Assembly (NCBI GenBank): GCA_025350385.1
Contig: JANXXZ010000530.1
Location: 1 to 12,859, forward strand
Origin: Bacteroidales bacterium
GTDB lineage: Bacteria > Bacteroidota > Bacteroidia > Bacteroidales > UBA4417
Direction: 5' to 3'
DNA length: 12,859 bases
The notes beneath the pieces were generated by a model. It saw only the letters and a program-made list of their open reading frames with translations, did no database searches and was not told the origin of the DNA. Numbering within the stretch: position 1 is the first letter of the stretch; each line of letters starts with the position of its first letter. The position numbers and the translations under genes are program-made. This document shows, piece after piece, positions 8,108-12,859 of this stretch.

Positions 8108-8117
8108 TTCAATTGAA
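8108..8117. promoter_or_regulatory. Perfect 10-bp palindrome upstream of znuA, possible operator
   Basis: TTCAATTGAA is a perfect palindrome, extended imperfectly by GA before it and ATC after it. It lies 81-90 bp upstream of the znuA start and about 50 bp upstream of the -7 box. A dyad here could bind a metal regulator of the Fur/Zur type, but the sequence does not match a Zur box I can recall. Chance occurrence in AT-rich DNA is quite possible. Confidence 0.2.
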
Positions 8118-8124
8118 ATCAATC

Positions 8125-8470
8125 GTTCCCCTTCGTAAAAGGGATAAGAGGGGGATTTATACAGCGATTTCAGGATCTATTAAATCCCCCGGCCTTCGGC
8201 CACCCCCTTTTAAAAAGGGGGATTCGCCATGATGCGAAATTCCCCGTCCCCCTTTGAAAAAGGGGGATTAGAGGGGGATTTATACTGCGGTCTCAGTAAC
8301 TATTAAATCCCCCGGCCATCGGCACCCCCTTTAAAAGGGGATTCGCCATGATGCGAAATTCCCCGTCCCTCTTGGAAAAATGGGATAAGAAGGGAATTTA
8401 TACTGCCGTTTCAGTAACTAATAAATCCCCACTTCCTACGGCCACACTCTTTGGAATAGTGAGACCCACC
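8125..8470. repeat. Tandem array of ~120-bp hairpin-rich units (three copies)
   Basis: Three tandem units lie at 8125-8245, 8246-8364 and 8365 to about 8470, repeat lengths 121 and 119 bp. Units 1 and 2 share an exact 33-bp stretch (8218-8250 and 8337-8369). Each unit is a chain of inverted repeats. In unit 2 these are a 9-bp stem TCCCCCTTT/AAAGGGGGA (8247-8267), a 10-bp stem GGGGGATTTA (8273-8282) with TAAATCCCCC (8304-8313), a CCCCTTT/AAAGGGG hairpin (about 8325-8340), and a TTCGC/GCGAA hairpin. Unit 1 also has GGCC-TTC-GGCC. The outer edges (start of unit 1, all of unit 3) are decayed, with broken C and G runs. No protein is encoded; the open frame across 8348-8533 is incidental. Confidence 0.85.
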
Positions 8471-8506
8471 GGGATAATTCACTCTCGTTGTGGTTCTCTA
8501 TTCCAA
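8451..8506. repeat. Inverted repeat at the right edge of the hairpin array
   Basis: TTGGAATAG (8451-8459) and CTATTCCAA (8498-8506) are perfect 9-bp inverted repeats around a 38-nt loop, with some further imperfect pairing inside (GAGACC against GGTTCTC). It overlaps the last decayed unit and could mark the end of the element or simply be a hairpin. The bases from 8507 to 8607 are AT-rich and show nothing else recognisable. Confidence 0.45.
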
Positions 8507-8607
8507 CATAGTCAAGAGTTCTTAATATGCTAATCATAGGTTGAACCTGAATTTTCCCTTTTTCAAATATAATTATGACTTTACATAATTCACGACTTAA
8601 TTACTTT

Positions 8608-8615
8608 TACATTTG
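8608..8615 (+). promoter_or_regulatory. Bacteroidota -7 promoter box for the T9SS-exported protein gene
   Basis: TACATTTG is an exact TAnnTTTG match, 28 nt before the ATG at 8644, giving a predicted leader of about 22 nt. The surroundings are AT-rich. No clear TTG lies at the -33 position. Confidence 0.5.
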
Positions 8616-8643
8616 AACACTTAACCTAACATCTGACAAAACC

Positions 8644-10749
8644 ATGCGAAAACTAATCTTTACCCTCTTTCTCCTTTTGCCGGCAGCAACAGCTTTGCTG
8701 GCTCAAACCCTGGTTTCGACGGATCCTCAGAATAAGAACGTGGTTCTTGAAGAATATACCGGGATCCATTGCCAGTATTGTCCTGACGGGCACCGGATTG
8801 CCCAGGGAATTGCCGATGCCAACCCGGGACGGGTTGTGCTGATGAATATTCACCAGGGTTCCTTTGCAGTTCCGAGCGGGAGTGAACCGGATTACCGCAC
8901 TCCATTTGGTGACGCGCTTGCAGGTCAAACCGGCCTTACCGGTTATCCTTCAGGTACCGTAAACCGTCATGTTTTCCCGGGCAATACAACAACAGCTCTG
9001 GGTCGTGGAAGCTGGGGAGCTGCTGCTGACCAGATTCTTGCTGAAGCTTCACCCGTTAACGTGGGAATTGAGTCGTCATTCGATGCAGCAACCCGATTAC
9101 TCACCGTTAATGTTGAACTTTATTATACAGCTAACAGCGCCACTACATCCAATTTCATCGATGTTGCCCTGTTGCAGGACAGTGTTCTTGGCCCCCAGAC
9201 AAACGGAGGAGCAGGGAATTTTTATGTTCATATGCACATGCTGCGCTACCTGATCACCGGCCAATGGGGCGATGTTGTCAATACAACAACACAGGGTACT
9301 CTGGTTACCCGCACCTATACTTATACTGTCCCCGATGGATATAACAATATTCCATGTGTAATGGAACATTGCCATGTGGCTGTTTATGTTACCCAGACTC
9401 ACCAGGAAGTTCTGTCAGGGGATGTTGTCGACGCTATCGGCGGAACCAACCGTTATATCGGCAAAGTTTCTACAGCAGCTGATTTTAAGCTGGGATCACC
9501 TTCTATTGCAACTGATTTCAACGCTGTTGCAACCGGTTCTCTGACTTCAGGAGAGCAGTACCAGTTCAGCCTGATACCTGTTGATACAATTGCAGGCTGG
9601 AGCAGCAGTTTTTCTATTGATGGAATTGTTTATACCAGTCCTGCCACAATTTCCCTGAATCAAAATGAGCCTAAGGACATCACAGTTACTGTCACACCCG
9701 GCAGCACGCCTGCAGTTGCAACTTATCGTCTCCTGATGCAATCAGTTTCCTACCCCGGAGCTCCGGTTAAAATGTCAGAAGTTTCCGTGATTTCAGGCAT
9801 AACCACACTCGTTGTAAACGGGAGCGGCGGACCTCAATCGGTTCAATACCAGGATGTTTATCTTAATGGTCTGGCGGCTGCAGGTTGCACAACCTATGCT
9901 CCCATTTCGGCCAGTATGATGGTTAAGGCGGTGAACAACGGGGCATTGGTTTATGTAAACAGTATTTTCTATAATGTGGCCTGGACATTCCCGTCGTTTA
10001 AAGACGCAGAAGCACTAGCCCTCAAGGCTATTCTGAATTCCGGGAGGAATGTGTTTGTTGCCGGCCAGGATATAGGCTGGGATATAATGAGCGGCGCTTC
10101 AGGTTCCAATGGTGATGCTATAACCCAGGATTTATATACCAATTATCTTTGCGCCAGGTGGATTGATGATGGATCAACTGCCAATAACCAGGTAACTTCA
10201 GTCGTCGCGGATGCTATTTTTGGCACAGCGGGTAATTCGACCGTTACGGATGTCTATGCCGGTAATATGTATCCTGACCAGATTGATACGATCAGCCCGG
10301 CAGTGCCGATTTTCCTCTATAAAAACCTGAATGCAAAAAGAGCAGCCTTAAGGGTTGAAAAAGGCAACTATAAAGCCGTTTATTTTGGCGTGGGTCTTGA
10401 AATGCTTAGTACCGTTGCAGTAAGAAACAAAATTACCAAGCTCACGTACGATTGGTTTAATGAAGTAATTTCTGGCTTTCAGTTTGATAAAGCAATGGCC
10501 GAACTGATGGGACAGAATTACCCGAACCCAGCTTCCGGTTTTACCACCATTCCGCTCGAAAACATACAAAAGAGCCTGGTAATGAGGATATCAGATCTGA
10601 ACGGTAAATTTGTTATGCAGATGCCTGTGAACCAGAATGATACCCAGCTAAAGATAAATACCTTATCCATGGCCGCTGGAACCTATGTTTGCACGCTTCT
10701 AGATGGTAATAGCATTGTTGCTACCAGAAGGATGATGGTTGTTCGATAG
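8644..10749 (+). CDS. Omp28-like secreted protein with thioredoxin-type domain and T9SS sorting tail
   Basis: The 701-residue product has a signal peptide (residues 1-20, cleavage after LLA). A thioredoxin-like Omp28-family domain follows, with VVLEEYTGIHCQYCPDGH at 33-50. Cys43 and Cys46 form a CxxC pair, so disulfide chemistry is possible but not shown. A beta-rich, Ser/Thr-rich middle region (about 140-385) follows. The section from about 390 to 610 contains GALVYVNSIFYNVAWTF and NVFVAGQDIGWDI and looks like the amidotransferase-like fold seen in other secreted Bacteroidota proteins; I cannot name it firmly. The last 79 residues (623-701, from GQNYPNPASG to RRMMVVR) fit the type A T9SS C-terminal sorting domain, with the GTYV and final VxR-type strands. 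It should cross the outer membrane and be surface-anchored or released. It appears monocistronic; its biological target is unknown. Confidence 0.88.
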   Translation: MRKLIFTLFLLLPAATALLAQTLVSTDPQNKNVVLEEYTGIHCQYCPDGHRIAQGIADANPGRVVLMNIHQGSFAVPSGSEPDYRTPFGDALAGQTGLTGYPSGTVNRHVFPGNTTTALGRGSWGAAADQILAEASPVNVGIESSFDAATRLLTVNVELYYTANSATTSNFIDVALLQDSVLGPQTNGGAGNFYVHMHMLRYLITGQWGDVVNTTTQGTLVTRTYTYTVPDGYNNIPCVMEHCHVAVYVTQTHQEVLSGDVVDAIGGTNRYIGKVSTAADFKLGSPSIATDFNAVATGSLTSGEQYQFSLIPVDTIAGWSSSFSIDGIVYTSPATISLNQNEPKDITVTVTPGSTPAVATYRLLMQSVSYPGAPVKMSEVSVISGITTLVVNGSGGPQSVQYQDVYLNGLAAAGCTTYAPISASMMVKAVNNGALVYVNSIFYNVAWTFPSFKDAEALALKAILNSGRNVFVAGQDIGWDIMSGASGSNGDAITQDLYTNYLCARWIDDGSTANNQVTSVVADAIFGTAGNSTVTDVYAGNMYPDQIDTISPAVPIFLYKNLNAKRAALRVEKGNYKAVYFGVGLEMLSTVAVRNKITKLTYDWFNEVISGFQFDKAMAELMGQNYPNPASGFTTIPLENIQKSLVMRISDLNGKFVMQMPVNQNDTQLKINTLSMAAGTYVCTLLDGNSIVATRRMMVVR

Positions 10750-10819
10750 GTGAAAGGGGACAGGGGACAGGTGAAATGATCCCACTTTTGTCTTATTTAC
10801 TTTTGTCTTTTGTCTTTAA
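10749..10819. repeat. Degenerate heptad repeat array between the T9SS gene and the DUF4342 gene
   Basis: Starting on the last base of the upstream stop codon, 7-bp words run GGTGAAA (10749), GGGGACA twice (10756, 10763), GGTGAAA (10770) and then TTTTG-type words (ACTTTTG at 10784, TCTTTTG at 10806, TCTTTAA at 10813). The phase slips once, by one base, at the 8-mer TACTTTTG (10798-10805). The first half is purine-rich and the second half pyrimidine-rich, on the same strand. Confidence 0.65.
10798..10805 (+). promoter_or_regulatory. -7 promoter box inside the heptad array, for the DUF4342 gene
   Basis: TACTTTTG is an exact TAnnTTTG box, 43 nt before the ATG at 10849, giving a leader of about 37 nt. 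It is the single 8-bp word in an otherwise 7-bp repeat. No separate -33 TTG was found at proper spacing. Confidence 0.4.
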
Positions 10820-10848
10820 TTTTCATCCACTGTAACAAAAAACACACC

Positions 10849-11091
10849 ATGGCATTTTCATCCAACGAATTCAAGGTAAACGGTGAAGACCTGCTGAAAA
10901 AGATCAAAGAATTGATCCATGAAGGCAATGTGTCGCGGATCATTATTAAAGATGATTCGGGCAGGACCTTCATAGAAATCCCGGTTACGCTGGGGCTTAT
11001 CGGGGCTGTATTTGTCCCGGTCCTGGCAGCAGTGGGAGCGCTTGCTGCGCTTGCGGCTAATTTCACTATTGAAGTAATCAGGAAGGAATAA
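10849..11091 (+). CDS. Small DUF4342 protein
   Basis: The frame opens upstream near 10810 at a TTG, but the conserved family sequence begins at the ATG at 10849 (MAFSSNEFKVNGEDLL), giving 80 residues. The features match DUF4342: an amphipathic helix EDLLKKIKELIHEGNVSRIIIKDDSGRTFIEIPVTLGL, here split as helix (about 13-25) and two strands (about 30-47), then a hydrophobic segment (about 46-72: GLIGAVFVPVLAAVGALAAL as its core). It ends in a short charged tail. It probably associates with the membrane through that segment; the family has no established function that I know of. The -7 box is at 10798 and a strong terminator follows at 11111, so it is likely a single-gene transcript. Confidence 0.82.
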   Translation: MAFSSNEFKVNGEDLLKKIKELIHEGNVSRIIIKDDSGRTFIEIPVTLGLIGAVFVPVLAAVGALAALAANFTIEVIRKE

Positions 11092-11110
11092 CTTTATAAA
11101 GACATTTTTG

Positions 11111-11150
11111 AAACGGGAACCTGCCTTAGAGGTAGGTTTCCGTTTTTATT
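11111..11150 (+). terminator. Intrinsic terminator after the DUF4342 gene
   Basis: A stem of about 15 bp pairs 11111-11125 (AAACGGGAACCTGCC) with 11131-11145 (GGTAGGTTTCCGTTT), with two G-U pairs and a 5-nt loop, followed by a run of T. It starts 20 nt after the stop codon. The stem lies between convergent genes and may also slow transcription arriving from the MTH1187-family gene, though the T run on that side is weak. Confidence 0.9.
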
Positions 11151-11195
11151 TTAGGTGCCAATATGTATCCTGATGGATTGTTTTGAAAGATTGAT

Positions 11196-11507
11196 TTACT
11201 GATCTACTTTCCCAATTTTCTCCTCTATGGAATTAATCTTTCCCTCAATTCTTCCTAACGGACCTTTCCTGACATCATAAGTGACCGTGCAATAAACCCG
11301 CTCACAATCCTGCTCAAGCAGGGCAAAAGCATTTTGAAGGATTTCCTGTGCTTCGGCCAGGGTTTTGGTTTCGACCACAGTGGCCATGGAAGAGAGGCGA
11401 TATTCGAAACCGCATTCACGGACCATTGCGATAACCCGACTTACCCAGACACTCGCGCTGGCTCCCTTATCGGTTGGAAAGATAGAAAATTGCATGAGGA
11501 CGGACAT
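11196..11507 (-). CDS. MTH1187-family thiamine-binding protein
   Basis: This 103-residue product has the hallmarks of the MTH1187/YqgV family (PF01910): MSVLMQFSIFPTDKG at the start, a middle segment with YRLSSMATVVET (37-48), and CERVYCTVTYDVRKGPLGRIEGK (69-91, core DVRKGP). Family members form ferredoxin-like homo-oligomers, and some bind thiamine in the cytoplasm. The physiological role is unclear and may be as a vitamin carrier or buffer. Full length is normal for the family (about 95-105). There are no thiamine genes nearby and no visible TPP riboswitch. I saw no exact -7 box on its strand; its upstream region runs directly into the heptad array at 11539-11615. Family is confident, ligand is by homology only. 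Confidence 0.87.
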   Translation of the reverse strand: MSVLMQFSIFPTDKGASASVWVSRVIAMVRECGFEYRLSSMATVVETKTLAEAQEILQNAFALLEQDCERVYCTVTYDVRKGPLGRIEGKINSIEEKIGKVDQ

Positions 11508-11538
11508 GGGGTTGGATTTACTGGATTGGTTTAAATAT

Positions 11539-11615
11539 GGTGCTTAGTGCCAGGTGCCTGGTGCTTAGTGCCAGGTGTCTGGTATCTGGTGCTTGGTGCC
11601 TGGTGCTCAGTGCTG
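11539..11615. repeat. Heptad repeat array (RGTGCYN words, 11 units)
   Basis: Eleven consecutive 7-bp words fill exactly 77 bp with no phase slip. The consensus is RGTGCYN, for example GGTGCTT, AGTGCCA and GGTGCCT. The first six words also make a 21-bp direct repeat: 11539-11559 and 11560-11580 are identical except for one base. It lies in the divergent... upstream flank of the MTH1187-family gene (32 bp from its start) and downstream of aroE. No open frame is supported here. Confidence 0.85.
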
Positions 11616-11689
11616 AGGTTTCAGAGATGGGTATAACGAAATTATTGTAAACCATTTACATTGGCTTCATTACTCCTTACACCATACTT

Positions 11690-11717
11690 TTAGTTCCTAT
11701 CTCCTGACTCCCGACTC
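11690..11717. repeat. Short heptad repeat (CTNNCTC-like words) next to the aroE stop
   Basis: Four consecutive 7-bp words, TTAGTTC, CTATCTC, CTGACTC and CCGACTC, end 6 bp from the aroE stop codon. They follow the same period as the array at 11539-11615 in the same spacer but use a different word. The bases between (11616-11689) show no clear repeat. Confidence 0.55.
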
Positions 11718-11722
11718 CCTGG

Positions 11723-12472
11723 TTATTCCCCGCACCAAATCTCCCACGATCGCTCAGCCTGGAGTTGCAGCATTTCAAGGCCGTTTTTAATTGTGGCGCC
11801 GGCTTCCCGACCTTTTCTGAGGAACAGGGTTTCTTCCGGATTATAAACCAGGTCGAATAGCAGGTGGCGGCTGGAAAGAAATTCATAGGGAATTTCCGGC
11901 AGTCCTGAAACCGCGGGAAACATGCTGGCAGGAGTGGTATTAATGATTAAAGAATGGTCAGCAATGATCGGTTTTGTAAGATCTTCATAACTTATTATTC
12001 CTACATGGGAAGGACAACGGGAAACAAGGGTGTGCCTTATTCCCATTTGTTTCAATGCATAAACAACTGCTTTTGAAGCGCCACCTGTTCCCAGGACGAG
12101 GGCATGGGTATGATGCGGCTGAATTAATCGTTCAAGGGAGAGGGTGAATCCAAATACATCGGTATTGTAACCGATAAGTTTGGTTTTGCCTGAGTTGCGG
12201 ATTACGTTAATGCAATTTACGGCGCCCACCTCTTGTGCACCTGTACTCAATTCATCAAGGAAAGGAAGGATTGCAACTTTATGAGGAATTGTCACATTTA
12301 ATCCGAGGAGACTGGGATTGCCGGAGAGGATATCCAGGATTTTCTCAACTGATTGTATCGGGTAGAGCCTGTATTCGTGATCCGGAAGATTCAATTCACG
12401 GAACTTCCGGCTGAAATATTCAGCCGACCACGAATGGGTCAATGGAAAACCGACCAACCCAAAGGTCTTCAT
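11723..12472 (-). CDS. aroE: Shikimate dehydrogenase
   Basis: AroE reduces 3-dehydroshikimate to shikimate with NADPH, the fourth step of the chorismate pathway, in the cytoplasm. The 249-residue product has the shikimate-binding motif LTHSWS (Ser14, Ser16), NVTIPHK with catalytic Lys65, GAVNCIN with Asn86, and GYNTD with catalytic Asp105. The nucleotide-binding loop is GTGGASKA (128-135), followed by NTTPASM (about 178-184) and the C-terminal NGLEMLQLQA. All expected active-site residues are present, and the length is slightly below the E. coli enzyme (272), as is common in Bacteroidota. The ATG at 12472 is 2 nt after the stop codon of the DedA-type gene, so the two are almost certainly co-transcribed. 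Downstream, heptad repeats begin 5 bp from its stop; no hairpin terminator was seen. Confidence 0.97.
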   Translation of the reverse strand: MKTFGLVGFPLTHSWSAEYFSRKFRELNLPDHEYRLYPIQSVEKILDILSGNPSLLGLNVTIPHKVAILPFLDELSTGAQEVGAVNCINVIRNSGKTKLIGYNTDVFGFTLSLERLIQPHHTHALVLGTGGASKAVVYALKQMGIRHTLVSRCPSHVGIISYEDLTKPIIADHSLIINTTPASMFPAVSGLPEIPYEFLSSRHLLFDLVYNPEETLFLRKGREAGATIKNGLEMLQLQAERSWEIWCGE

Positions 12473-12474
12473 GA

Positions 12475-12859
12475 CTAGAGATTTACTTTTCCTGTAGCAA
12501 AGGAGCGAATTATTTTATAAAGGTAGAACAAGCCGGCGCCACCAATTATAACAATAAATACCAGGTCGATGGTATGGCTGTACTTCATCACTTCAGTCCA
12601 GTTATTTTTAAGGGTATAACCTACATAGGTGAGGAATGTATTCCAGCAGCAGGCCCCGATAATGGTATACAATGAAAATTTCCAGAGGTTCATCTTGCCG
12701 AAACCGGCCGGTATACTGATCAAATGACGCACAATCGGAATGAAACGGGCTATAAGGATAGTTATGTCGCCGCGCTTAGCAAAAAAACGTTCGGAAACTT
12801 CAAGGTGATGTGTATTCAGTAAAAGATATTTCCCAAAACGATGAATGAATGGTTTTCCT
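12475..12859 (-). CDS. DedA/VTT-domain membrane protein, C-terminal part (cut by window edge)
   Basis: The reverse strand is open from the window edge to a TAG at 12475-12477, giving 127 residues of the C-terminal half. The pattern F-x-x-G-K-Y-L, then ERFFAKRGDITILIARFIPIVRH, then ISIPAGFGKMNLWKF and GACCWNTF, is that of DedA/SNARE-associated (VTT) proteins. It includes the conserved RF-P-x-x-R and AG-x-x-x-M elements. Two helices near the end (about residues 74-92 and 105-120 of the visible part) complete the domain. DedA proteins are inner-membrane proteins linked to envelope homeostasis, and some act as lipid-carrier flippases. The GTG at 12732 is an internal codon, not a start. It is directly coupled to aroE, 2 nt apart, with no obvious functional link. 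Confidence 0.88.
   Translation of the reverse strand, partial: GKPFIHRFGKYLLLNTHHLEVSERFFAKRGDITILIARFIPIVRHLISIPAGFGKMNLWKFSLYTIIGACCWNTFLTYVGYTLKNNWTEVMKYSHTIDLVFIVIIGGAGLFYLYKIIRSFATGKVNL

Noticed and set aside
8125..8470. CRISPR array
   Set aside because: Units are about 120 bp of imperfectly conserved hairpins, with no short exact repeat alternating with unique spacers and no cas genes.
8348..8533. Open frame across the third hairpin unit
   Set aside because: It runs through decayed repeat sequence and changes character inside the repeat; no homology is recognisable.
11539..11615. Coding tandem repeat or CRISPR
   Set aside because: The 7-bp period has no spacers, and no start codon with protein-like sequence accompanies it.
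12475..12732. Separate 85-residue gene starting at 12732
   Set aside because: The frame stays open upstream to the window edge and encodes conserved DedA residues, so the GTG is internal.

Overview
The window looks like chromosomal DNA of a member of the Bacteroidota, most likely near Bacteroidales. Three things point there. The secreted protein at 8644-10749 ends in a type IX secretion (Por) sorting tail, which is largely confined to this phylum. Several genes are preceded by exact TAnnTTTG boxes, the -7 element of the phylum's primary sigma factor, and strong Shine-Dalgarno sequences are absent. The gene families (LysM/periplasmic-binding-fold protein, Omp28-like protein, DUF4342) also fit. 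I see no phage, transposase, CRISPR, rRNA or tRNA.

Layout. 1-425 (-): start of a DMT/EamA permease cut by the window edge. 589-1311 (+): dipeptidase E, closed by a clear intrinsic terminator. 1586-3115 (+): GMP synthase, with a -7 box so close to the ATG that the mRNA may be leaderless. 3253-5277 (+): exported protein with three LysM domains and a periplasmic-binding-protein fold. 8027-5501 (-): a znuA-znuC-znuB type metal-uptake operon. 8028-8643: 616 bp without genes, holding about three tandem ~120-bp units built of hairpins. 8644-10749 (+): T9SS-exported Omp28-like protein. 10849-11091 (+): small DUF4342 protein with a strong terminator. 11507-11196 (-): MTH1187-family thiamine-binding protein. 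12859-11723 (-): a DedA-type membrane protein (5' end outside the window) followed after 2 nt by aroE.

How the genes work together. Most are independent housekeeping functions: peptide catabolism, purine synthesis, the shikimate pathway and envelope functions. The only complete multi-gene system is the metal ABC transporter: lipoprotein receptor, ATPase with a His-rich tail, and a permease gene overlapping the ATPase gene by 8 nt.

The most unusual signal is in the spacers. Four of them (5348-5475, 10749-10819, 11539-11615, 11690-11717) carry degenerate direct repeats with an almost strict 7-bp period. The words differ from locus to locus, and sometimes within one locus while staying in phase. 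This recalls the heptanucleotide STRR repeats of heterocystous cyanobacteria. I know of no named equivalent in Bacteroidota, though I could not search. One array appears to supply a perfect promoter box for the gene downstream. With the hairpin array at 8125-8470, these are the best candidates for something undescribed.
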